Shown here in pieces: positions 1-5,862 of a stretch of DNA of 5,862 bases (positions within the stretch are counted from its first letter, which is position 1; every line of letters starts with the position of its first letter). The DNA is from JBFXAN01 sp050184225. Its GTDB lineage: Bacteria > Chloroflexota > Dehalococcoidia > CAUJGQ01. The notes beneath the pieces are model-generated. The model was not told the DNA's origin. It saw nothing but the letters and a program-made list of their open reading frames with translations, and did not search any database. The stretch lies in NCBI GenBank assembly GCA_050184225.1, contig JBFXAN010000273.1, positions 1 through 5,862 of the forward strand, in the 5' to 3' direction. Position numbers and translations under genes: made by a program.

Positions 1-140
1 ATCGCATGCTCCGTGCTGACACCCCTCCCCCCGGTGGCCCAACGACCCTCCTGTGTACGATAGTAGGAGACGCCCCAGATCAAGCAGACTTGTGGCGACC
101 GCGCTCCGCACCCGATGCGAGAGCCGGCCGGGGATGTGAC

Positions 141-644
141 GTGAAGCCACCGAACAGCTACGTCGTCGACCTCACCGAAAAACGCTACACCAGCACCAAG
201 GGCGAGGACTATCGCATCCATCGCTGGGCCGCACACCGGGAGGACCTCTACTTCGAACGTCCCTACCTCAAAGGCGGTGTCCGCTACGCCCGCCACACCT
301 GGGTCTACCCCTCCCGCGGTATCACCGTCAGCAAGATGATCCCGCCCGAAGGCTCCCCTCCCTTCTGGTGTGACTGGTACATCGACATCGTCCGCGCTAA
401 TCGCAATGGATCGCGTTGGATCGTCACCGACCTCTACATGGATGTCGGCGTCCACGAGGGTCACGCCTACACGCTCAAGGATGTCGATGAAGTCGGCACG
501 GCCCTCACCGAGCGCCTGATCACGCGCCAGGACGCCGCCTACATCCTCCACGCCCTCCACGACATCACCCACAACCTCAAAGACAACGGCTACTCCGGCG
601 TCGCCCTCCTCGGCGGCTACCTCGACGACATGGAAAAAGCCTGA
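141..644 (+). CDS. DUF402 domain-containing protein (FomD/YgaC-like)
   Basis: A 167-residue protein in the usual DUF402 size range. The DUF402 core spans about residues 53-145: the HTWVYPSRG strand, a WYIDIV strand at 79-84, then TDLYMDVGV at 96-104 and the acidic KDVDEV at 113-118, followed by a helical C-terminus. Asp82, Asp97, Asp101 and Asp116/Glu117 are at positions where the family keeps metal-binding acidic residues. Known relatives such as FomD hydrolyse nucleotide phosphates or phosphoesters with divalent metal; the substrate here cannot be inferred. The frame is open from an ATG at 6, but the extra 45 residues are Pro/Gly/Arg-rich and unlike the family. I chose the GTG at 141, which has GGGGA at 130-134 six bases upstream. 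The protein is probably cytoplasmic, with no signal peptide or membrane segment. The Uma2 gene follows 43 nt downstream on the same strand. Domain call fairly sure; start less so. Confidence 0.78.
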   Translation: MKPPNSYVVDLTEKRYTSTKGEDYRIHRWAAHREDLYFERPYLKGGVRYARHTWVYPSRGITVSKMIPPEGSPPFWCDWYIDIVRANRNGSRWIVTDLYMDVGVHEGHAYTLKDVDEVGTALTERLITRQDAAYILHALHDITHNLKDNGYSGVALLGGYLDDMEKA

Positions 645-652
645 CTCCTGGA

Positions 653-658
653 TACAAT
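653..658 (+). promoter_or_regulatory. Possible -10 box upstream of the Uma2 gene
   Basis: TACAAT matches the sigma-70 -10 consensus at five of six positions and lies 29 nt before the Uma2 start codon, in the short gap after the DUF402 gene. No good -35 hexamer is seen at 16-18 nt spacing and there is no TG extension. It could allow separate transcription of the Uma2 gene, or be chance. Confidence 0.3.
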
Positions 659-676
659 GAGGCCACTGCCGCCCGC

Positions 677-682
677 GGAGGA
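677..682 (+). promoter_or_regulatory. Ribosome binding site of the Uma2 gene
   Basis: GGAGGA is followed by a 5-nt spacer and then ATG at 688. This fixes the start of the Uma2-family gene and argues against the earlier out-of-frame ATG at 657. Confidence 0.75.
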
Positions 683-687
683 CCGAC

Positions 688-1320
688 ATGGCCACCATTC
701 TAAGTCCCTCTGCCTCACTCGAATCCGGCGACCGCCTCACCCGCGAAGAGTTCCACCGGCGCTACTGCGCCCGTCCGGATATCGCCAAAGCAGAACTTGT
801 GCAGGGGGTTGTCTACGTGTCGTCACCGGTTCGCCACGGTGTCCACAGCAAGCAGCACGGCATTGTGATCCTGTGGTTGGGAACCTATGCCACAGCACAC
901 CCTGAACTGGATGTCTCAGACAATGCCACCCTCTATGTCGATTCCGAAAGCGAGTTGCAGCCCGACGCCGCGCTCTTTCGACTTTCCTCGTCCGGTGGAA
1001 GTGTCCGTATAACCGAGCACGGATATCTTGAAGGCGTGCCCGAACTGATCGTCGAAGTCGCCGCCAGCAGCGCCTCCTACGATCTCCACGACAAGATGGA
1101 GGTCTACCGGCGGGCCGGCGTGCCCGAATATGTCGTCTGGCGCGTCCTCGACAAAGGGATTGACTGGTTCGACCTGATCGATGGCCGATACGTCCGCCGC
1201 GGGCCGGATGCGCATGGCATCATCGAGAGCAGAACCTTCCCCGGCCTCCGTCTCGATGTCGCCGCGATGCTCGGCGAGCATCGCGGCCGCGTCCTCGCCG
1301 CCCTCCGGCTCATTCCCTGA
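688..1320 (+). CDS. Uma2 family endonuclease-like protein (DUF820)
   Basis: A 210-residue protein with the full Uma2/DUF820 layout, a PD-(D/E)XK nuclease-like fold. Visible signatures are LTREEFHRRY (17-26), AELVQGVVYVSSPVRHG (35-51, Glu36), QPDAALF (91-97, Asp93), GVPELIVEVAASSAS (116-130, Glu123), then DLHDKMEVYRRAGVPEYVVW (132-151, Lys136). Asp93, Glu123 and Lys136 are in the order expected for the catalytic D-E-K set, so the active site looks intact. A C-terminal strand region (DWFDLIDGRYVRR) and a short helical tail complete the domain. The family is very numerous in Cyanobacteria, Chloroflexota and Deinococcus; most members are single-copy paralogues of unknown role, and nuclease activity is predicted from fold. 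ATG 688 is preceded by GGAGGA at 677-682. It may be co-transcribed with the DUF402 gene. Its TGA lies 6 bp from the stop of the convergent flavoprotein gene. Confidence 0.92.
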   Translation: MATILSPSASLESGDRLTREEFHRRYCARPDIAKAELVQGVVYVSSPVRHGVHSKQHGIVILWLGTYATAHPELDVSDNATLYVDSESELQPDAALFRLSSSGGSVRITEHGYLEGVPELIVEVAASSASYDLHDKMEVYRRAGVPEYVVWRVLDKGIDWFDLIDGRYVRRGPDAHGIIESRTFPGLRLDVAAMLGEHRGRVLAALRLIP

Positions 1321-1326
1321 TGTATG

Positions 1327-2586
1327 CTATCCGTGACTGTTGCTGGTTGCCGCGGTGTACCCCGAAGGTGTCGCAGCGCCGCCGGATCGCGCGTGCGCGA
1401 GCAGGTGCTGCATCTCCTGGGGACTGAATGCCTCGGCGGGTTCAATCATCCCATTGCGCGCGAGCATGAACCGCCTCGTCGCGTCGGTGTTATGCCGGAT
1501 CGCCGCCCGCATCGCATAGACCTGATTGGGCAGCGGCTCCAGCCGCGCCGCCGTCAAGTTCTCCGCGTAGTCTGCATCGGATGCCTCGTCTCTGCGTTGC
1601 TGGAAGCGGGCCAGCGCATCCATCATCTCCCGCGTGCCTTCCAACCCATCGCCGATCGCCTCCGCCAGGTACTCCGCGTCACGCAATGCATCACAGATAC
1701 CGAGCGCGAGGAATGGGTCCTTGTGCATTCCGGCATCACCCACCAGCGCCCAGCCGGGTCCGTACGGCGTGCGGTAGAAGTTGGGAAGGTCCGACGCGCC
1801 GAAAAAGCGCTCCTCTCGCGAGCCGGCACGGACGCGCTCGCCCAGGTCATCCATGCCGTCGAGGACGCGCAAGAAGGAAGACTCGAGGTCGGCGCGCATC
1901 GCCGGCAGTTCATCCGCAGGCAACCCGACAAAGACCGCAAACTGACCCTCACTCGTGCGATGGGAGAAGACCGCACGTCGCTGCGCCGGCCGGGTGTAAA
2001 GCTCAAAGTCCTCACTCTGGACGCCGCTCCAATACGAGAAGTAGTAGCACAGGAGTGGCGGCGTCTGACGGTATGCGGTTGCGCCGGCTGCTCGCGCCAA
2101 TCGTGAGTTGCGGCCATCCGCCCCCACGGTGATCGTTGCCTGCTCCTCGACGTGCGCACCGTTGGCACCACGGCCCCGTATCCCGACCATCCGTCCATCT
2201 TCGAAGAGGAACTCCTCGACATTGAACCCTTCGCGCACCTCCGCGCCGCTGCCTGCCGCCGCATCGACCAGGATCTTGTCGAGCGCGGCCCGGCGCGGAC
2301 CGTATCCCCAGGCGACGCCGTCCACTTCGAGGCCGTGGGCCACGAGCGGAAAGTCGCCGAAGTCGGTCAACATGCTCGTCACAGGTGTGGACGCCGCTGC
2401 GATCTCATCCAACAGTCCCCATCGCTGAAGGCGCTTCGGTCCGTGACGGTGGATGAAGTGACCGTGCGGGATGTTGCTGGGAAAGGTCGCACGGTCGACA
2501 ACCAGCACCCTCGCGCCCCGCCGCGCGAGCAGCATCGCCAGCGGCGAACCCGCGCAACGCGCGCCGACGATGATTGCGTCGTACAT
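1327..2586 (-). CDS. FAD-dependent oxidoreductase (PHBH / geranylgeranyl-reductase-like)
   Basis: A 419-residue group A flavoprotein oxidoreductase or monooxygenase. The N-terminal Rossmann motif is MYDAIIVGARCAGSPLA (1-17), with the GxRCAGS form of the dinucleotide-binding loop at 8-14 and the acidic end of the second strand at Asp31 (LVVDR). YGPRRAALDKIL (95-106) is the conserved Arg/Asp helix, GADGRNS (155-161) the DG-type motif, and WALVGDAGMHKDPFLALGI (279-297) the GD motif that contacts the FAD ribityl chain, with the HKDP form typical of this subgroup. No membrane segment is seen. The substrate is unknown: such enzymes hydroxylate, epoxidise or reduce aromatic or isoprenoid substrates with NAD(P)H. 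A GTG at 2613 would add 9 residues, but ATG 2586 has a strong AGGGAGG six bases upstream and starts right at the Rossmann strand. The leader contains a large inverted repeat; a methyltransferase remnant on the same strand lies further upstream. Confidence 0.9.
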   Translation of the reverse strand: MYDAIIVGARCAGSPLAMLLARRGARVLVVDRATFPSNIPHGHFIHRHGPKRLQRWGLLDEIAAASTPVTSMLTDFGDFPLVAHGLEVDGVAWGYGPRRAALDKILVDAAAGSGAEVREGFNVEEFLFEDGRMVGIRGRGANGAHVEEQATITVGADGRNSRLARAAGATAYRQTPPLLCYYFSYWSGVQSEDFELYTRPAQRRAVFSHRTSEGQFAVFVGLPADELPAMRADLESSFLRVLDGMDDLGERVRAGSREERFFGASDLPNFYRTPYGPGWALVGDAGMHKDPFLALGICDALRDAEYLAEAIGDGLEGTREMMDALARFQQRRDEASDADYAENLTAARLEPLPNQVYAMRAAIRHNTDATRRFMLARNGMIEPAEAFSPQEMQHLLAHARSGGAATPSGYTAATSNSHG

Positions 2587-2592
2587 GTTCTG

Positions 2593-2599
2593 CCTCCCT
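2593..2599 (-). promoter_or_regulatory. Ribosome binding site of the flavoprotein gene
   Basis: On the minus strand AGGGAGG lies 6 nt (CAGAAC) before the ATG at 2586. It is the best Shine-Dalgarno match in the window and decides the start in favour of 2586 over the GTG at 2613, which lies upstream of this site. Confidence 0.8.
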
Positions 2600-2619
2600 A
2601 TCGACCGCCGCACTGATCC

Positions 2620-2708
2620 GTGAACGCCCCTGGGAGCGCGGGCATCGTGCCCGCATCGGTGTCGAGCGTCCGTGCGGGCACGATGCCCGCGCTCCCAGGG
2701 GCGTTCAC
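2620..2708. repeat. REPIN-like element: perfect 36-bp inverted repeat, 17-nt centre
   Basis: The left arm (2620-2655) and right arm (2673-2708) are exact reverse complements over 36 bases, separated by a 17-nt centre (2656-2672). Each arm also contains GCGGGCA-TCG-TGCCCGC, a 7-bp stem with a 3-nt loop (plus strand 2639-2655), and its complement. The element can therefore fold either as one long hairpin or as two small ones. Two REP-like hairpins in opposite orientation within about 90 bp is the known REPIN architecture, whose spread is attributed to RAYT transposases; no such gene is in this window. No target-site duplication is seen next to the ends. It lies 33 nt upstream of the flavoprotein ATG, so it is probably part of that mRNA leader. 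Neither side has a T-tract, so it is not a canonical intrinsic terminator. The repeat is certain; the REPIN label is inferred. Confidence 0.9.
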
Positions 2709-2788
2709 CTTTCCATGCAGCTTTCAGTAATTAGCAAGGGACGAAACCTCGCCTATCCGTCCTGTATCGCCATTTCCATTCGATTCAG

Positions 2789-3037
2789 TCATGCCGTCCC
2801 GTCGGGCATGCTCGGCGCCGCTGGTCGGCGACCCCAGACCGTCACCATGAGTGGCGGGGCATACCTCGCCGAAGGTTGAGCGGTCAGCTCGAGGAAGCGC
2901 TCGACATCGCCTGCGCCCAGCCGCCCCGTGCCGACCAGTCGCGGGCGCAGGTGCTCGACGGTGAGCCGCACCCAATCCAGGTCCGCCGCGTCGGCCCAGT
3001 TCCCGAAGCCAGGCCGGATCGAAGAGATAGTTTGTGG
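2789..3037 (-). pseudogene. Remnant of a SAM-dependent methyltransferase C-terminus
   Basis: One minus-strand frame reads 82 residues from just after an in-frame TGA (3038-3040) to a TGA at 2789-2791. Its core, GFGNWADAADLDW, then VRLTVEHLRPRLVGTGRL, GAGDVERFLELTAQPSARY and APPLMVTVWGRRP, resembles the C-terminal helical segment and final strand of class I SAM-dependent methyltransferases, which often end in a 'PPxVxxWGRRP' strand. The whole Rossmann domain that binds SAM is missing. The GTG at 2969-2971 would give only 60 residues and has no good ribosome binding site. Just upstream the similarity seems to shift frame (NYLFDPAW is readable in another frame around 3011-3034), suggesting a frameshift. 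It lies on the same strand as the flavoprotein gene, so the two may once have been neighbours in an operon. The family assignment is from motif recall. Confidence 0.55.
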
Positions 3038-3234
3038 TCACATGCTGAGCCACAGCGTGCCTGCACCTCCGTTCAGGACGAGCACATTGTTGTCCACGGG
3101 GTCCGCTCTTCCCACGGAAGATCCGGAACACGAGCCGGAATTCCGCCCGGATTTTCGCGGATCGACGTGATCCGATGCTTGGTCACCGTGAGATCAGCAA
3201 TCGCCGTGGTATGATTCGTCGCGTCATCCGGCAT
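3038..3234 (-). other. Possible further decayed coding sequence
   Basis: Three minus-strand frames in turn give protein-like stretches: TAIADLTVTKHRITSIREN (upstream part), then IRAEFRLVFRIFRGKSG (middle), then PVDNNVLVLNGGAGTLWLSM ending in TGA at 3038-3040. No single frame carries them all, so this could be a gene broken by two frameshifts and now overlapping the upstream region of the plus-strand regulator. I do not recognise the family. GC-rich DNA often gives plausible residues in several frames, so chance is a serious alternative. Confidence 0.2.
3207..3215 (+). promoter_or_regulatory. Extended -10 promoter of the XRE-NB-ARC regulator
   Basis: TGGTATGAT is a TGn extension followed by TATGAT, five of six to the sigma-70 -10 consensus. 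No -35 hexamer fits at 16-18 nt (TTGGTC at 3179-3184 is 25 nt away), as is common for extended -10 promoters. A start about 7 nt downstream would give a leader of roughly 40 nt before the ATG at 3261. Confidence 0.45.
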
Positions 3235-3260
3235 CGAGAGAGGGCTGCGGACGTCGGGCG

Positions 3261-5783
3261 ATGCAAACCCAGATAGTGGATCTCGGTGGTCTGCTTCGGA
3301 GCCTGCGCGTGCGCCGCGGGCTGACGCAAGAAGATCTTGCCGATCGCATTCCCGATGGCCTCAGCGTTGACACCGTCAGCAATATCGAGCGCGGACGGGT
3401 TCGCCCGCGCCGGCACACACTGCTCGCCTTACTGGACATCCTTGAGCCGGGCGACTCGGAGCGTGGCGCCGCCCTCAATGCCTGGCAAAAGCAGTCGCCC
3501 CATGCCGCGGACGGCGAGCCGCCTCTGTCATCCCTGCCGATTCACACCTCACCGCTGATCGGCAGAGATCGGGAGTTGGCGGCGCTTGAGCGACTGCTCC
3601 GCGACCGGGCGGTGCGCCTGATCACGTTGACCGGCCCCGGCGGCGTCGGCAAGACGAGACTCGCGGTAGCCGCCGCGGCGACGCTCCGGTCCCGGTTCGC
3701 CGACGGGACCGTCTTCGTCGACCTCGCGTCTGAGCATGATCCAGACCGCTTCCTCATCGCGGTCGCGCGGAGCCTCGGCCTCGCCGACATGGGTGACCGG
3801 CCGGTGGAGGAGCAGCTAACGACCTACCTTCGGCCCAAACACCTGCTGCTGCTGCTCGACAACTGCGAGACGGTCGTGACCGCCGGACCCCAGCTCGCGC
3901 GTCTCATCGAGCGATGCCCCGCACTGACGGTGCTCGCTACCAGCCGCGAAGCCGTGCGCATCCACTGCGAACAGGAGTATCCTGTCCATCCCCTGGAGTT
4001 GCCCTCCCCGGAAGAGACGGCCGATATTCTGTCGCTCGCGCTCGTCCCGGCGGTGAGCTTGTTCTGCGAGCGCGCCCGCATGGTCGCGCCGGACTTCGCC
4101 GTCGTGACGGACAACGCGACAACGGTCACGCAGATTTGCCGGCGCTTGGATGGTCTGCCATTGACCATCGAACTGGCGGCGGCCCGCATCCGTCATTACG
4201 GCGTCGATGCCCTGCTCGCCCGTTTGGCAAACGCCCTCAACATCCTCGTGGGCGGACCGCGTGACCTGCCCGAGCGTCAGCGCACCCTCCGCGCCACGCT
4301 CGACTGGAGTTATGCGCTGCTCACGGTGACCGAGCGCGCGGCGTTGCGCCGGTTGTCCGTGTTCGTCGACGGCTTCACCGAGCCGGCGGCAGCCTTCGTC
4401 TGTGCGATCCATGACGATCAACCGGAGCACGTGGAGTTTGCCGATCTCCTCGCGTCGCTGCTCGACAAGAACCTGATCAGAATCATGCCTGACCAATCCC
4501 GCTTGAGTGCCCCCGAACCCCGCTACGGCATGCTTGAGACGATTCGAGAGTATGCACGGGAGCGAGTCGAGGAATCGAACGACGACGCGGCCGTCCGCGA
4601 CCGGCATGCCCAGTTCTACTGTCAACTGGCAGAGTCCTCGTTCGCGCCAATGTACAGCAGTGGGCGGGGCCGCTGGATCGAGACGCTGACGGCTGAGACA
4701 GGGAATCTCGACGCCGCTCTCTCGTGGACAATGCGCATGAACAGCGAGTCGAGTCTCGGCGTGCGACTCGCCGGCGCCCTGAGCCGCTATTGGTACTTCG
4801 CCGGCCGCCTCAACCATGGACGCGCGTGGCTGGCTACGGCGTTGGATTCGCCCGCCGGCCGCCGCCCGACATCATGGCGGGCACGGGCGCTCTATTCAGC
4901 TGGAAAGCTGGCGTGGGCACAAGGCGACTACGACGTCGCCGTCCAATACGCGGAAGCCGCCCTCGCGCTCGCTGCCGAGACTGAAGACGAACAGTCAAGA
5001 GGTGAGTACCTCATCCTCGCCGGCTACACCCGGATGGCGGTGGGCCGGCCGGTGCTTGCGCTGTCTGCCCTGCATGAGGGCCGGCGCATCTTCGAGGAGG
5101 CCGGCGACGCCTGGCAGGTGGCATTCGCCACCGTGATGGCGAGCGAGGCGCACTCCTACAGCGGCGATCACGGCGCCGCCTCCCTCGATCTGGACGATGC
5201 GCTCACAGGCTTCAAGCAGGCGGGCGATCAATGGGGCGAAGCCGTCGTTCATGGCATGATGGCGGGCGCGGCATGGCGGCGGGGCGATGCATCCGATATC
5301 GAACGCCACATCGTGCGGGCCGACGCCATCTTCCAAACGATGGGCGAGAAATACGGCCAGTCACGCCTGCGGCTGCTCCACGCCTATCTCAGCCTTGCCC
5401 GCGATGACCCGGAGTCGGCCCGCCGCCTTCTCCGCGAGGGCCTGAACCTGGCGGGGGAATTGGGCCAGACGGCATACAGCCTGCTCATCATCGGTGGCTG
5501 CGCGGCTATCGCCCTTGTCTCAGGAATGCTCGCTGAAGCCGCGATGCTGTTCGCGCGGGCCTCAGACCTGTTGGAAGCGGATGCCCCACACGTTGACGAT
5601 GGCGCCGACGCGGCCCGCGCCGCCTATAGGCGTTTCCTGCCGGAACTTCGCCAGCGCCTGAATGCGCGAGCCTTTGATGCCGCCTGGTCGGAGGGCCGGT
5701 CACTGTCGCTCGAAGAGGCTCTGGACCTGGCCGGTGCGGTCGTGAAGGCACCCGCACAACAAAACCCGAACGACCAGTCTTAA
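3261..5783 (+). CDS. XRE-type transcriptional regulator with NB-ARC (STAND) ATPase and TPR domains
   Basis: An 840-residue STAND-class regulator. An XRE helix-turn-helix lies at about 8-62 (LGGLLRSLRVRRGLTQEDLA, then SVDTVSNIERGRVRPR). A linker leads to the NB-ARC ATPase, which opens with SPLIGRDREL (97-106). It has Walker A GPGGVGKT (125-132), Walker B LLLLLDN (195-201, Asp200), the sensor-like LATSRE (225-230) and GLPL (298-301), so the nucleotide site looks complete. A winged-helix segment follows (DWSYALLTVTERAALRRLSV, 348-367), then YGMLETIREYARERVEE (422-438) and TPR-type helical repeats about 500-770. It ends AFDAAWSEGRSLSLEEALDLA (804-824), typical of AfsR/MalT-like regulators, without a C-terminal LuxR helix-turn-helix. 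In this class ligand or partner binding to the repeats is thought to trigger ATP-dependent oligomerisation and DNA binding; ligand and targets are unknown here. ATG 3261 is the first possible start after the in-frame stop at 3189-3191; its ribosome binding site is weak. No partner gene is adjacent. Confidence 0.92.
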   Translation: MQTQIVDLGGLLRSLRVRRGLTQEDLADRIPDGLSVDTVSNIERGRVRPRRHTLLALLDILEPGDSERGAALNAWQKQSPHAADGEPPLSSLPIHTSPLIGRDRELAALERLLRDRAVRLITLTGPGGVGKTRLAVAAAATLRSRFADGTVFVDLASEHDPDRFLIAVARSLGLADMGDRPVEEQLTTYLRPKHLLLLLDNCETVVTAGPQLARLIERCPALTVLATSREAVRIHCEQEYPVHPLELPSPEETADILSLALVPAVSLFCERARMVAPDFAVVTDNATTVTQICRRLDGLPLTIELAAARIRHYGVDALLARLANALNILVGGPRDLPERQRTLRATLDWSYALLTVTERAALRRLSVFVDGFTEPAAAFVCAIHDDQPEHVEFADLLASLLDKNLIRIMPDQSRLSAPEPRYGMLETIREYARERVEESNDDAAVRDRHAQFYCQLAESSFAPMYSSGRGRWIETLTAETGNLDAALSWTMRMNSESSLGVRLAGALSRYWYFAGRLNHGRAWLATALDSPAGRRPTSWRARALYSAGKLAWAQGDYDVAVQYAEAALALAAETEDEQSRGEYLILAGYTRMAVGRPVLALSALHEGRRIFEEAGDAWQVAFATVMASEAHSYSGDHGAASLDLDDALTGFKQAGDQWGEAVVHGMMAGAAWRRGDASDIERHIVRADAIFQTMGEKYGQSRLRLLHAYLSLARDDPESARRLLREGLNLAGELGQTAYSLLIIGGCAAIALVSGMLAEAAMLFARASDLLEADAPHVDDGADAARAAYRRFLPELRQRLNARAFDAAWSEGRSLSLEEALDLAGAVVKAPAQQNPNDQS

Positions 5784-5862
5784 CGCCCCCGACAGAGTCG
5801 CGCCGGCCACTTCCCGGCTGCCACGGCGGCACGTCGCGGGCGTTGAGCAAGCGGCATGCTTG
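5784..5862. other. Gene-free end of window with short inverted repeats
   Basis: After the regulator's TAA I see GCCGG/CCGGC (5802-5806 and 5814-5818, 7-nt loop) and CAAGC/GCTTG (5848-5852 and 5858-5862, 5-nt loop, running to the window edge). The first has no T-tract, so it is not a convincing terminator. The second is cut by the edge and could be part of a longer structure. Confidence 0.3.

Noticed and set aside
56..61. TACGAT as a -10 box for the DUF402 gene
   Set aside because: Only four of six consensus positions match convincingly, with no -35 at proper spacing and no TGn extension; too weak to annotate.
6..140. N-terminal extension of the DUF402 protein from the ATG at 6
   Set aside because: The 45 extra residues are Pro/Gly/Arg-rich and unlike the family, and no ribosome binding site is visible before 6; GTG 141 with GGGGA upstream fits better.
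657..905. 82-residue plus-strand frame starting at 657
   Set aside because: It overlaps the Uma2 gene in another frame, is rich in Arg/Pro/His, and lacks a ribosome binding site; a shadow frame.
1324..2106. 260-residue plus-strand open frame opposite the flavoprotein gene
   Set aside because: Antisense shadow of a gene with clear FAD motifs; its translation is Arg-rich with no recognisable domain.
2620..2708. The inverted repeat as an intrinsic terminator or CRISPR unit
   Set aside because: No T-tract follows on either strand, and there are only two arms in inverted orientation with no direct repeats or spacers.
3816..4817. 333-residue minus-strand open frame opposite the regulator
   Set aside because: Antisense shadow of the NB-ARC and winged-helix coding region; length follows from high GC content, and no domain is seen.
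5506..5850. 114-residue minus-strand frame at the window end
   Set aside because: It lies mostly opposite the regulator's C-terminal coding sequence and has an Arg/Pro-rich translation with no family resemblance.

Overview
This 5.9 kb window is GC-rich bacterial chromosomal DNA with four intact protein genes, one intergenic inverted repeat and a stretch of decayed coding sequence. The gene content (a Uma2-family nuclease-like protein, a DUF402 protein, a flavoprotein with the GARCAGS / GDAGxHKDP signature, and a large XRE-NB-ARC-TPR regulator starting its ATPase with SPLIGRDREL) most resembles Chloroflexota such as the Thermomicrobia/Sphaerobacter group. That assignment rests on gene style only; no rRNA or marker gene is present.

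Layout. Bases 1-1320 hold two plus-strand genes: a DUF402-domain protein (141-644) and, 43 nt later, a Uma2-family protein (688-1320). They may form a small operon, although a -10-like box lies in the gap. A minus-strand FAD-dependent oxidoreductase (1327-2586) meets the Uma2 gene tail to tail with only 6 bp between stop codons.

Upstream of the flavoprotein is a 674-nt stretch without an intact gene (2587-3260). It contains the flavoprotein's ribosome binding site and a perfect 36-bp inverted repeat around a 17-nt centre (2620-2708). Each arm holds its own smaller hairpin, an architecture like a REP doublet (REPIN). Next comes a minus-strand remnant that looks like the C-terminal end of a SAM-dependent methyltransferase (2789-3037), then more apparently decayed minus-strand coding sequence (to about 3234). 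An extended -10 promoter sits inside that decayed sequence and serves the next gene.

Bases 3261-5783 (plus strand) encode an 840-residue regulator: N-terminal XRE helix-turn-helix, STAND/NB-ARC ATPase, winged helix and TPR-type helical repeats. The last 79 nt have no gene and no convincing terminator.

The genes do not form an obvious pathway. The most unusual elements are the REPIN-like repeat in the flavoprotein leader and the decayed methyltransferase. The large regulator is a recognisable family whose ligand and targets cannot be told from the sequence. I see no clear sign of a wholly new system.
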